In this document: positions 16,336 to 24,228 of the stretch, one piece after another
Layout of the letters: each line of letters opens with the position of its first letter
Numbering within the stretch: position 1 is the stretch's first letter
Assembly: GCA_013287135.1 (NCBI GenBank)
Contig: JABDEK010000034.1
Span: 1 to 40,253, forward strand
Source of the DNA: Acidobacteriota bacterium
Lineage (GTDB): Bacteria > Acidobacteriota > Terriglobia > Acidiferrales > UBA7541
Length of the DNA stretch: 40,253 nt
Reading direction: 5' to 3'
Position numbers and translations under genes: made by a program
Notes under the pieces: model-generated
Database searches by the model: none
What the model saw: the letters and a program-made list of their open reading frames with translations, nothing else
What the model was told of the DNA's origin: nothing

Positions 16336-16833
16336 CTATTCCGATTTCGCCGGGTCTTCGGCCCAAACAGCAGTCAGCACTAAAGCAACCGCAATCCCTA
16401 ATGAAACCTCAATGAAACGATGCAAGGAAATTATCCAGGCTGCCTTGGGATGAGCGACCAACATGGTAATCGCTAGCGTGATTCCGGCAAAACGATAAGC
16501 GGCTCTCTCAAGGTTCAACGCGGAACACAGAATTCCCAGGGCAAATACGCCAACCGCGAAAATGAATATGTTCTCTCCAAAGTAGGTGGCTAACAATGCT
16601 CCAGCGGCGGCCCCGATCGCCGTACCGACAAAGCGCTGCCACGAAACTTTGAAAGAGCCCCCGAATGTGGATTGCGTAACTACCAGTGTGGTGATAGCGG
16701 CCCAGTACGATTCAGGTAGCTTGAAAAGTTGCGCGGTCAACAGCGAGATCAGTGCGCCAACGGTGATGCGCATTACGTGAATCACGCCCTGTTTGTCGAG
16801 CTTCAGGACGTCTGAGCTATCCTGGGCTGGCAT
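16336..16833 (-). CDS. FUSC family membrane protein (aromatic acid exporter-like)
   Basis: About 165 residues, almost all membrane helices. It contains the FUSC/ArAE hallmark PESYWAAITTLVVTQSTFGGSFKVSWQRFVGTAIGAAAGALLA, followed by further hydrophobic helices and a C-terminal AVWAEDP. It is about the size of a single FUSC half and far shorter than full exporters, so it may be a minimal member. The start is placed at the ATG at 16833 because AGGAGG precedes it at good spacing; the frame extends further upstream to 16881 but with no ribosome binding site. It is divergent from the LiaF-like gene. The transported substrate is unknown. Confidence 0.8.
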   Translation of the reverse strand: MPAQDSSDVLKLDKQGVIHVMRITVGALISLLTAQLFKLPESYWAAITTLVVTQSTFGGSFKVSWQRFVGTAIGAAAGALLATYFGENIFIFAVGVFALGILCSALNLERAAYRFAGITLAITMLVAHPKAAWIISLHRFIEVSLGIAVALVLTAVWAEDPAKSE

Positions 16834-16942
16834 ACTGCCTCCTAACAAAAGCGCGTTGCCTGGCATCAGTCCCGCCGGCAAAAAACCTCAAGCCACTCCT
16901 TTGACGCTCGCCAGGCTATGGGCGGCTCATGCTATACCGCTT

Positions 16943-16971
16943 TTGAAACATTTCCCGCGCGCACGCGTAAT
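16943..16971 (+). promoter_or_regulatory. Candidate sigma70 promoter for LiaF-like gene
   Basis: TTGAAA (16943-16948, 5/6 match) and CGTAAT (16966-16971, 4/6) are separated by 17 bases. The predicted start near 16978 lies about 15 bases before the chosen ATG at 16993, which argues against the longer frame starting at 16918. Confidence 0.4.
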
Positions 16972-16992
16972 ATTAGACAAGAGAGGTGCGCC

Positions 16993-17919
16993 ATGGACCA
17001 AAGCGATAGACCCAGGCACTTAGGCTCAATCACCGGTGCGCTATTCCTGATCGGCCTCGGAGTTTTCTTTCTTCTGATTAACTTGATGCCGAATTTCGAT
17101 CCGTGGTCCGCGCTCTTTCGATACTGGCCGGTTGTGCTGATATTACTTGGCCTCGGGAAAATGTGGGACGCCTATCGCGTCCGTCAGAATCCGGGTACGC
17201 GCGATGCCGGATCCTCGGGGACCGTAGTGGCGCTGCTGGTTTTCCTGGCCATCATCGGTTTTGCGGTCCTGGTTGGAAAAGGCGGATCTGCTGCGACGGT
17301 TCACGATACTCAAAGCGTCGAGTTAGGGGGCGCCAAATCCGTGAATGCTGATATTGAGATGCCAGCCGGGAAACTGTTGTTGACCGGAGGATCCGGCCGC
17401 CTTCTCGATGCCGACTTCAATTATCGAACTGCGGAAGGAAAACCTCGCGCCTCCTATACCGTGAGTGGTGACCGAGGCCAGCTCGATATAACTCAAGAAG
17501 AAAAACACATTCATTTCGGCGGCCGGCGCAACGATTGGACGCTTCGTTTCGGCAACGCGATTCCTCTCGATCTCAAGCTCGAGTTAGGAGCTGGTCAGAG
17601 CGATCTGAATCTGAACAGCATGAATGTCACCCGCCTTGAAATTAATATCGGCGTAGGCCAAATGAATCTGGATCTCACGGGCGACCGAAAAGAAGATCTA
17701 TTAGTGGATATTCAGGGCGGGGTAGGTTCCGCGCGAATCAAACTGCCGAAAAATATTGGAGTCCATGTGGACGCTTCCGGCGGCATTGGCAGTGTGAACG
17801 CCCACGGAATGCGCCGCGAAGGCGACGCTTACGTGAACGACGCGTACGGCAAAACTCACCCAACCATTCAAGTGAACGTGCAAGGCGGCGTAGGCGAAAT
17901 CAGCTTGGTTCAGGAATAG
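16993..17919 (+). CDS. LiaF-like membrane protein (DUF5668 plus toastrack domain)
   Basis: 308 residues from the ATG at 16993, chosen because GAGAGGTG precedes it and the promoter lies downstream of the upstream in-frame start. Membrane helices near 11-32 (GALFLIGLGVFFLLINLMP), ~40-60 and ~85-105 form a LiaI/LiaF-type N-terminus. The soluble part from ~115 is a beta-helical toastrack-type domain with repeating turns (GAKSVNADIEMPAGKLLLTGGSG, LDLKLELGAGQSDLNLNSM, VDIQGGVGSARIKLPKNIG, VNVQGGVGEISLVQE). LiaF-type proteins monitor envelope stress. No LiaRS two-component genes are next to it. Confidence 0.82.
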   Translation: MDQSDRPRHLGSITGALFLIGLGVFFLLINLMPNFDPWSALFRYWPVVLILLGLGKMWDAYRVRQNPGTRDAGSSGTVVALLVFLAIIGFAVLVGKGGSAATVHDTQSVELGGAKSVNADIEMPAGKLLLTGGSGRLLDADFNYRTAEGKPRASYTVSGDRGQLDITQEEKHIHFGGRRNDWTLRFGNAIPLDLKLELGAGQSDLNLNSMNVTRLEINIGVGQMNLDLTGDRKEDLLVDIQGGVGSARIKLPKNIGVHVDASGGIGSVNAHGMRREGDAYVNDAYGKTHPTIQVNVQGGVGEISLVQE

Positions 17920-17963
17920 GCTCGGCCGAGTCCGGCTGCGAGATCTTTCATCGCCTAGCGAAA

Positions 17964-19619
17964 TTATTGAGGTAAAGATTTCTCCATAAAACTCACCTGA
18001 TCACCTTTCATCTTCTTCAGCCCTTCGATAGGCAAATAGATCATGTGTCCGGCTTCGTATGTAGCGTAAGAAACGTTGCTGCGGTATTTCTGGGGTAAGT
18101 CGAGATGGTCGATGGTGTAATTCGCCGCAAAATACGGAGTGGCCAAATCGTAGTAGCCCTCCATTACCAGAACTTTTAAGTAAGGATTCTTAACGATGGC
18201 TTCCCGCAGCGCCGAAGCGGTGTCCGGAAATCCACGAATTGCCGATCCCCAGTCCCACTTGTCGAACCCCGCACTGGCGGCAAAGATGTAGTACGGCATA
18301 TCGGTCTTGTAGCCTAACTCCGAACGAACATAGTTGTTAAAGACAGCAGTGAATGGCGGCTCCGTCGCCGACCCAGTTGGGTCGTAGAACTGCGTGTCCA
18401 GCAGTCCGTTGGGATCAGGACCAGTGAAGCGCCCGTCCAACCGTCCCACGCGCAACTTCTGATCGATCAGCAAATAGTGGGTAAATTTCGCAACGTCGAT
18501 GCGCAGATTTGCTTCGTCGACTATTTCTTTGCTGATTCCGGTGAAGCGCGACAACTGCTCGATCACTTTTTGCCGCTCTTCGAGAGTGAGTGCGTCGCCC
18601 TTCGCCAGCGCCGGTGCATATTCTTCGTAAGACCACTTCTCAGATTCCGCCCTCGCTTTGGCCATGTCCTGCGCGAGATCCGGCGCAAGCTTGTGGTGAT
18701 ATCCGGCAATCATGGTGAAAGACGGCACCAGAAAAATGAACGGCTCATCGTTCGTTTTGTTGTCTTCCAGAGTCTCGAAATTCAGAACCATCGAGAGCAG
18801 CGTGATCCCGTTAAAAGAAATTCCTCGACCGGCCAGGTAACCCGCCACTCCCGCCGACCGCGTGGTTCCATAGCTTTCACCCAGCAAGAACAGCGGCGAA
18901 CTCCAGCGCTCGTTGCGTGTGATGTAAAGGCGAATGAATTCGCTGAAGGATTCGATGTCACCCTTCACGCCCCAAAATTTCTTGAACGTTTCAGTGTCAG
19001 CGGCGCGGCTGAATCCTGTGCCGATCGCGTCAATCAGGACCAGATCGGTTTTATCCAGCAATGTGTACGGATTGTCTTCCGTACGGTACGGCGCTGGGGG
19101 CAGAAAACCTTCGGGCTGTAGCACCACTTTGCGCGGCCCCAGCGCTCCCATGTGCAGCCATATGGAAGCCGAACCCGGGCCGCCATTAAATGCAAAGGTC
19201 AGTGGACGCCTAGCCGCATCCTGTCCATCCAGTGTGTACGCGACAAAAAACATTTCCGCTTCGATCTTGCCATCCGCGCGTTTGATTGGAAGCCGCCCTG
19301 CGGCTGCTGTGTATTTCAGCAGTTTGCCGTCAACGGTGATTTGGTGGTGCGTCACCACCGGCGGCACTTCGGCCATGTCGAAGTGCTCTTCGTTGTCTTT
19401 ATCCTTATCCCCACCCTCTCTGGAAGTTTTTTGTTCAGGCGCCGCGGCCGCCTCGGGATTCTTCGCGGCATTTTCCGGCAGCTTGTTCTCGGGAGTCTTG
19501 GCCGCCTGCTGCTCCGACTTCTTGGCCGGAGGCGCCTGATTTTGAGTCGCGTTGGATTGCGCAACTAGCGCGTTAGCCCAAAAGAACGAAAATATGACCG
19601 CCGCTATTAAAGAGCGCAC
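17964..19619 (-). CDS. Secreted serine carboxypeptidase (peptidase family S10)
   Basis: 551-residue exported peptidase that removes C-terminal residues. A signal peptide (cleavage near ALVAQ) is followed by an Ala/Pro/Lys/Glu-rich linker to about residue 80. [11 protein letters not shown] (~143-152) forms the oxyanion motif of S10. The catalytic Ser is S249 in [13 protein letters not shown], the Asp D491 in [10 protein letters not shown], and the His H525 in YEAGHMIYL, all in the expected order. The GTG start at 19619 has AGGGAGG six bases upstream. It is a complete enzyme with no obvious lesion. Divergent from the SAM hydrolase gene. Confidence 0.92.
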   Translation of the reverse strand: MRSLIAAVIFSFFWANALVAQSNATQNQAPPAKKSEQQAAKTPENKLPENAAKNPEAAAAPEQKTSREGGDKDKDNEEHFDMAEVPPVVTHHQITVDGKLLKYTAAAGRLPIKRADGKIEAEMFFVAYTLDGQDAARRPLTFAFNGGPGSASIWLHMGALGPRKVVLQPEGFLPPAPYRTEDNPYTLLDKTDLVLIDAIGTGFSRAADTETFKKFWGVKGDIESFSEFIRLYITRNERWSSPLFLLGESYGTTRSAGVAGYLAGRGISFNGITLLSMVLNFETLEDNKTNDEPFIFLVPSFTMIAGYHHKLAPDLAQDMAKARAESEKWSYEEYAPALAKGDALTLEERQKVIEQLSRFTGISKEIVDEANLRIDVAKFTHYLLIDQKLRVGRLDGRFTGPDPNGLLDTQFYDPTGSATEPPFTAVFNNYVRSELGYKTDMPYYIFAASAGFDKWDWGSAIRGFPDTASALREAIVKNPYLKVLVMEGYYDLATPYFAANYTIDHLDLPQKYRSNVSYATYEAGHMIYLPIEGLKKMKGDQVSFMEKSLPQ

Positions 19620-19663
19620 CTCGGCCTCCCTCAGGAATTTCTTGGTAGCTGAAAAACGCCGAC

Positions 19664-19692
19664 AGTCTATCTCACTTTTTCTTCGTCACCAA
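19664..19692 (-). promoter_or_regulatory. Candidate promoter for S10 carboxypeptidase gene
   Basis: On the minus strand TTGGTG (19692-19687) and TAGACT (19669-19664) are separated by 17 bases. The match is modest at 3/6 and 4/6. Its position is suitable for the GTG at 19619. Confidence 0.28.
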
Positions 19693-19709
19693 AGTATTGG
19701 TCCGTCGCG

Positions 19710-19805
19710 CATCTCTCGGAGATGTGATGCATCCAGGTTACTGAATGGCGCATGCTGTCTTGACACATCTGCAAGCGGGCGTTAGCGTCGAGGGGAAGCG
19801 CATGC
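19710..19805 (+). promoter_or_regulatory. Palindrome-rich intergenic control region
   Basis: This divergent spacer has a 6-bp perfect hairpin (CATCTC/GAGATG, 19710-19724), the palindrome GATGCATC (19726-19733), and two copies of GCGCATGC (19748-19755 and 19798-19805) exactly 50 bases apart. A consensus-perfect TTGACA (19760-19765) with a poor -10 (TAGCGT, 19783-19788) lies between the repeats. It may be an operator region for the SAM hydrolase gene. Motif identity is unknown. Confidence 0.3.
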
Positions 19806-19839
19806 ATCAGCCACAGCGCGGAAATCACGGGAGCAAACT

Positions 19840-20634
19840 TTGGCGCGGCCCATCATCACCTTAACCACAGACTATGGCACCAACGACCATTTAGTCGGAG
19901 TCCTCAAAGGCGTCATTCTCAATATCAATCCGGAGGTGAACATCGTTGACATTACGCATAGCGTCCTGGCGCATGACGTTCTCGACGGTGCGTTGACAAT
20001 CAGCCAGGCCTACAAATATTTTCCCGCAAAAACGATTCACTTGGTCGTGGTCGATCCCGGAGTGGGCACCGCGCGACGGCCCATCCTGGTTGCCGGCGAC
20101 ACGCACTATTTTGTGGCGCCCGACAACGGAGTGCTCTCCGCAATCTATGACAAATCGGAGTCGCTCTACGTGTGGAACATCACATCGGAACATTATTTCA
20201 GGCAGCCGGTCAGCAACACTTTTCACGGCCGCGACATTTTCGCGCCGGTGGCCGCCTGGCTCTCGAAATCATGGCAGACGGCGAGCTTTGGCGAAGAGGT
20301 CACCGACTTCGTTCGCTTTGCCATTCCGAAACCGAAAGTCTCCGGGAACACGGTGAAAGGAATCGTCCTGCGCACCGATAATTTTGGCAACCTCATTACG
20401 AATTTGACCTCGGAAGATGTTCCCGCGTTCGTTGCCCCTGATGCCAAATTTACGATTCGCGTCGGAAACGCCGCAGTGACGAAGTTGGTTCCCACATTCG
20501 CGCAAGGCACCGGCACCGAGCCCTTCGCAATTATTGGATCAAGCGGATACGTTGAGATTTGCGTCAATAAAGGTAACGCCGCCAGGACAATTGGTGCAGG
20601 TCGCGGCGCCGAAGTCACTGTCGAATTAGCTTAA
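19840..20634 (+). CDS. SAM hydrolase (SAM hydroxide adenosyltransferase, DUF62)
   Basis: 264-residue enzyme of the family that also includes fluorinases and chlorinases. Most members hydrolyse S-adenosylmethionine to adenosine and methionine. The N-terminal domain begins [18 protein letters not shown], with VDPGVGTARRP near 78-88, FVAPDNGVLS near 92-101, and the conserved Asp-Arg-His motif region FHGRDIFAP near 129-137. The C-terminal domain carries VLRTDNFGNLITNL and a final beta domain with IGSSGYVEI. I start at the TTG at 19840, preceded by CGGGAG. The cellular role of SAM hydrolysis is not clear. Confidence 0.92.
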   Translation: MARPIITLTTDYGTNDHLVGVLKGVILNINPEVNIVDITHSVLAHDVLDGALTISQAYKYFPAKTIHLVVVDPGVGTARRPILVAGDTHYFVAPDNGVLSAIYDKSESLYVWNITSEHYFRQPVSNTFHGRDIFAPVAAWLSKSWQTASFGEEVTDFVRFAIPKPKVSGNTVKGIVLRTDNFGNLITNLTSEDVPAFVAPDAKFTIRVGNAAVTKLVPTFAQGTGTEPFAIIGSSGYVEICVNKGNAARTIGAGRGAEVTVELA

Positions 20635-20665
20635 GCAGAAAATCCGTACGCCGTCTCCCGCCAAC

Positions 20666-21526
20666 CTAGCGGGCCAGTGTGGTAACCACGAGATAGGCGC
20701 GCATCCGCGGATCCATCCAATCTCGCAGCGCGTCGCCCAGAAGGTTGAACGCCAGCACAGCAGTCATCACTGCTAGAGCCGGAAAAATCACCAGGTGCGG
20801 AGCGTCGAACAAATGACCACGCGCGTCGTTCAACATAGCGCCCCAGCTTGGCGTCGGCGCCAAAACTCCCACACCCAAAAAACTCAACGTAGATTCCGCG
20901 AGTATCGCTCCAGCCATCGCTATGGTCGCTTGCACTAGAAGCGGCTGCAGAATATTCGGCAGCAGATGACGCACGAGAATGCGCATGTCGGAAGCACCCA
21001 CAGAGCGCGCCGCCAGCACGTATTCCATTTCCTTCGCCTGCAGAATTTGCGCGCGAGCCAGTCGCGCATATCCCGCCCAACCGGTGATCACTAGCGCCAG
21101 AATCACTTTTCCCAGCCCCGGACCCAGAAACGCAGCGAATGCAATAGCTAGTAAAATGCCAGGGAATGAGAGAAATGCGTTGATCAACACGATGTTTACA
21201 AGACGGTCGAACCAGCCACCGAAATACCCTGCCAGCGCTCCGATTGCGAGCCCCACAATTCCCGCGCCCAGCACCACACTCACGCTCACGATCATCGAAA
21301 CGCGCGCGCCAAAAATGATCCGCGAAAGAATGTCGCGGCCGAGCTCATCGGTCCCCAGCCAATGCCCTACGCTGGGAGCCATCAACCGCGCCGGAAGATT
21401 TTGCGCCGTAGGATCTGCGGGCGCGGTCCATGGCGCCGCAAGCGCAATGACAACAAGAAATAAAGTCAGCGCTAGCCCAACTCGTCCAGGCCCACTTTGA
21501 CGAAGAAACTCGCGCAGACCTTTCAT
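20666..21526 (-). CDS. ABC transporter permease, DppC/OppC family
   Basis: 286-residue inner-membrane permease of the binding-protein-dependent peptide/nickel type. The N-terminal segment has LTLFLVVIALAAPWTAP. A conserved cytoplasmic-side segment reads HWLGTDELGRDILSRIIFGARVS. The EAA-type loop (EYVLAARSVGASDMRILVRHLLPN, ~167-190) contacts the ATPase, and FLGVGVLAPTPSWGAML is typical of DppC. The start overlaps the DppB stop by 4 bases (ATGA), so the two are translationally coupled. No ATPase or substrate-binding gene follows before the operon ends at the convergent SAM hydrolase gene. Confidence 0.92.
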   Translation of the reverse strand: MKGLREFLRQSGPGRVGLALTLFLVVIALAAPWTAPADPTAQNLPARLMAPSVGHWLGTDELGRDILSRIIFGARVSMIVSVSVVLGAGIVGLAIGALAGYFGGWFDRLVNIVLINAFLSFPGILLAIAFAAFLGPGLGKVILALVITGWAGYARLARAQILQAKEMEYVLAARSVGASDMRILVRHLLPNILQPLLVQATIAMAGAILAESTLSFLGVGVLAPTPSWGAMLNDARGHLFDAPHLVIFPALAVMTAVLAFNLLGDALRDWMDPRMRAYLVVTTLAR

Positions 21527-22443
21527 TCGAAGCGCACTCGCGGATCCACAAACGCATAAACCAAATCGGTGAGCAGGTTCACGAAAACGTACGAAACCGC
21601 AATCATCAAGATACAGCCCTGCAGTAACGGATAATCACGCGCACCGATCGCCTGAACCGCGAGCCTTCCAATTCCAGGCCACGAAAAAATCGATTCAGTG
21701 ACGATCGTCCCTGCGAGCAACGTGCCGAATTGCAATCCCAGAATTGTAATAATCGGAATCAGCGCGTTGCGAAATGCGTGGCGAAACAGAACCGCAGATT
21801 CAGAAAGTCCTTTCGCACGTGCCGTGCGCACGTAATCGCTGGAAAGTTCTTCAATCACCGAACTGCGCACCATACGCGTCAAGATAGCCGCAAGCGCCGC
21901 TCCCAGCGTGACCGCCGGCAGAATCAAATGCGCAGGTCCGCCGCGTCCTGAAACCGGAAGCCAGCCAAGCATCACGGAGAATATAAGTATCAACACCGGC
22001 CCCAGCGCAAAATTTGGCACCGAAAGACCAAACAAAGTCAAAACGCCAATCGCGTGGTCCCTCGACCTCCCCCGTTTTTCCGCAGCCATCAGACCCGCCG
22101 GTATTCCGATGCCGGCGCAAACCAGCAGCGCAACAAACGCCAGTTCCAGCGTCGCCGGATAATGCGAAATCACAACTTGTAGCACGGGCTGCTGAAAACG
22201 AAACGACTCCCCAAGATTCCCGTGAGCAATTCCCGCCAAATAACGCCCGTATTGCACCGGAATTGGCAAGTCCAATCCCAATGTATGGCGAAGCTGCTGC
22301 AAATCGTCCGCTCGCGCCCCTTCCCCCAACATTTGTGCCACCGGGTCGCCCGGCACAATATGCGCGAGCATAAAAACCATCGTCACAATTAGCCAGAGCG
22401 CAGGCAAAGCAAGTAGAAGGCGGTAGGAAATGTAACGGATCAT
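21523..22443 (-). CDS. ABC transporter permease, DppB/OppB family
   Basis: 306-residue partner permease of the DppC-like protein. It opens with a membrane helix and the DppB motif AHIVPGDPVAQML. The periplasmic loop continues to LDLPIPVQYGRYL and GNLGESFRF. The EAA loop is DYVRTARAKGLSESAVLFRHAFRNALIP (~204-231). The last helices end in LVYAFVDPRVRFE, as expected for the family. Its ATG overlaps the upstream CNNM/CorC-type gene stop by 4 bases, and its own stop overlaps dppC, so all three genes form one tightly coupled operon. The substrate is unknown. Confidence 0.92.
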   Translation of the reverse strand: MIRYISYRLLLALPALWLIVTMVFMLAHIVPGDPVAQMLGEGARADDLQQLRHTLGLDLPIPVQYGRYLAGIAHGNLGESFRFQQPVLQVVISHYPATLELAFVALLVCAGIGIPAGLMAAEKRGRSRDHAIGVLTLFGLSVPNFALGPVLILIFSVMLGWLPVSGRGGPAHLILPAVTLGAALAAILTRMVRSSVIEELSSDYVRTARAKGLSESAVLFRHAFRNALIPIITILGLQFGTLLAGTIVTESIFSWPGIGRLAVQAIGARDYPLLQGCILMIAVSYVFVNLLTDLVYAFVDPRVRFE

Positions 22444-23930
22444 TTCGCGCGCCGCGCTTTCGCGGCAACTTTCTTTTGGACGGCCGGACTCGCATCTGTT
22501 TCCGCCGGCGAGGCAAACATATTTTTCCGCTCGGCAAGTTGCGCCAAAGCGTTCGCCGGCGCAGGTTCGGACGCACCCGTAATTGCAGGCGACGCCGTGA
22601 CCCCAGCCGCGCGAAGCGGTTTGATTTTCACTCGCGAGACGCGGCGGTGTTCCATCTCCATCACCGTGAACCGATACCCATCCGCTTCGAAGCTTTCGCC
22701 GCCGCGAGGAATGAATCCGAGCCGGTTCAGCACAAAACCGCCTATCGTTTCGTACGACGGATCGTCCGGCAGAACAATGTTGTACTGCGTCTCCAACTCG
22801 CGCACGTTGATTCCAGCGTCAAAAATCATTCCGCCGTCAGGCAAAACCAGCGGATGTTCCACCACATCGAATTCGTCGTGAATCTCGCCGACCATTTGCT
22901 CCAGAATGTCTTCCAGCGTAGCAAGCCCGAGAATGCTTCCAAATTCGTCAACTACCATCGCCAGTCCGGTGCGCCGCGAACGAAACTCCACCAGCAGCTC
23001 GCTCACCGGTTTTGTTTCTGGAACGATCAAAACATCGCGCAGCATGTTTCGCAGCTGAAATTCCGTCGTCGGAATAGTTTCTTCCGCGCGCCGCGCGCGT
23101 TCAAGCAACACCCAAATCATATCCTTGATGTGTACGAAGCCGAGAATGTGGTCCAGCGTGCCTTCGTAAACAGGAATCCGCGACCGCTGCGTCGTCGCAA
23201 ACATTTTCATCGCGTCTTCCAGGCTGGCGTCAGCCGGGAGCGCGTGCACGTCCGGTCGCGGCACCATCACCTCGCGCACTTGCACCTGATGCAACTCCAT
23301 CGCTGCTTGAATGAATTTCACTTCCGGGGCGGGCAACAAACCGCGGTCCTGCGCCTGCTGAATCATCACCTGCAATTCCTCAGTGGACCGCACCAGCGTA
23401 TGGCTATGCGGAGAAACAATTCCAAGCATACCCACAATTTTTTCAGCGAAGCCATCGAGCAAATCGATGGCCCAACGAAACGTGTTCAAGAACCAGTGAA
23501 ACGGTCGCGCAATGATCAAAGCCACGCGTTCCGCTCGCGCCAGGCTCAGGCTTTTCGGCACCAGCTCGCCCAACACCACTTGCAACACCGTAAGCAACGC
23601 GAACGCGATCGTTAAGGCCACTCCGTTTGCGATCACAGCCGCCCACGGCCGCGGAATCGCCTGCACCAGCGGACTCAAAATTCCCGCCAGCGTAATTTCC
23701 CCAAGATAGCCGAGCGAAAGGCTGGCGAGCGTGATGCCCACTTGAACGCCCGAAACCACGCGGCTTAAATCGGCAAGAAGTGATTCCACAATTTTCGCCC
23801 GCGCATCGCCCTTTTCAACCAGTTGCCGTACACGCGAGAGACGCACGGCCACCAGAGAGAACTCCGCTGCGGCGAAAAATGCGTTCACCGCCACCAGAGC
23901 GAGCACCGCGAAGAGGTGTAGCGCTACCAT
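22440..23930 (-). CDS. CNNM/CorC-TlyC family membrane protein (DUF21-CBS-CorC domains)
   Basis: About 496 residues from the ATG at 23930 (MVALHLF). The frame opens 11 codons earlier but that start lacks a ribosome binding site. An N-terminal DUF21 transmembrane domain (~1-190) contains FFAAAEFSLVAVRLSRVRQLVEKGD and several long hydrophobic helices. Two CBS domains follow (MVPRPDVHALPADASLEDAM and RSRIPVYEGTLDHILGFVHIKDM, then LVPETKPVSELL and TGLAMVVDEFGSILGLATLEDILEQMVGEI). A C-terminal CorC_HlyC domain (ETIGGFVLNRLGFIPRGGESFEADGYRFTV) precedes a disordered Ala/Lys-rich tail. Such proteins act in magnesium or other divalent cation homeostasis. It leads the operon with the DppBC-type permeases. 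Confidence 0.93.
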   Translation of the reverse strand: MVALHLFAVLALVAVNAFFAAAEFSLVAVRLSRVRQLVEKGDARAKIVESLLADLSRVVSGVQVGITLASLSLGYLGEITLAGILSPLVQAIPRPWAAVIANGVALTIAFALLTVLQVVLGELVPKSLSLARAERVALIIARPFHWFLNTFRWAIDLLDGFAEKIVGMLGIVSPHSHTLVRSTEELQVMIQQAQDRGLLPAPEVKFIQAAMELHQVQVREVMVPRPDVHALPADASLEDAMKMFATTQRSRIPVYEGTLDHILGFVHIKDMIWVLLERARRAEETIPTTEFQLRNMLRDVLIVPETKPVSELLVEFRSRRTGLAMVVDEFGSILGLATLEDILEQMVGEIHDEFDVVEHPLVLPDGGMIFDAGINVRELETQYNIVLPDDPSYETIGGFVLNRLGFIPRGGESFEADGYRFTVMEMEHRRVSRVKIKPLRAAGVTASPAITGASEPAPANALAQLAERKNMFASPAETDASPAVQKKVAAKARRAK

Positions 23931-24228
23931 GCGCGCGCGCCTTGCGGTAAGCGCGCAACCCACACTTGTTGCGAGCAGCGCCCCACACTCGCGTAGCTAC
24001 AACATAATGGAGCGAGAGATAGCCGAGCCATCCGGGAATTTTACCAATACCAGCGTCTCAGCGGGAGAATTCCAAGCCTCCCTGCGCTACTCTGACAAGC
24101 AGAGAGTTTACTCCTTGAAAGCGGTCGCGAATCGAATGCTCACTCCTTCACCCCGAAAGGGCCGTTGCGCGCTTCTCGTCCGCTGAGCTAAACTCCGCCG
24201 CCAGTTGAGAGCAACAAAAAAGAGTGAA

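Noticed and set aside
16918..16993. Longer start of the LiaF-like gene
   Set aside because: A predicted promoter lies between this start and the ATG at 16993, which has a good ribosome binding site.
17921..17931. CTCGGCCGAG palindrome between convergent genes as a terminator
   Set aside because: It is a short palindrome without a loop or T-tract, so I do not call it a terminator.
22476..23615. 379-codon open frame antisense to the CNNM/CorC gene
   Set aside because: It is very His/Arg/Gln-rich, has no recognisable domain and lies opposite a clear gene. It is a shadow frame of GC-rich coding sequence.
23929..24186. 85-codon frame between the CNNM/CorC and acylase genes
   Set aside because: It is Ser/Arg-rich without a ribosome binding site, overlaps the opposite gene and resembles no protein.
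24122..24200. tRNA-like pattern on the minus strand (TTTAGCTCAGCGGA D-arm-like segment plus ATTCGATT)
   Set aside because: The D-stem pairs at only three positions, and the T-arm and acceptor do not pair. It is likely chance similarity.
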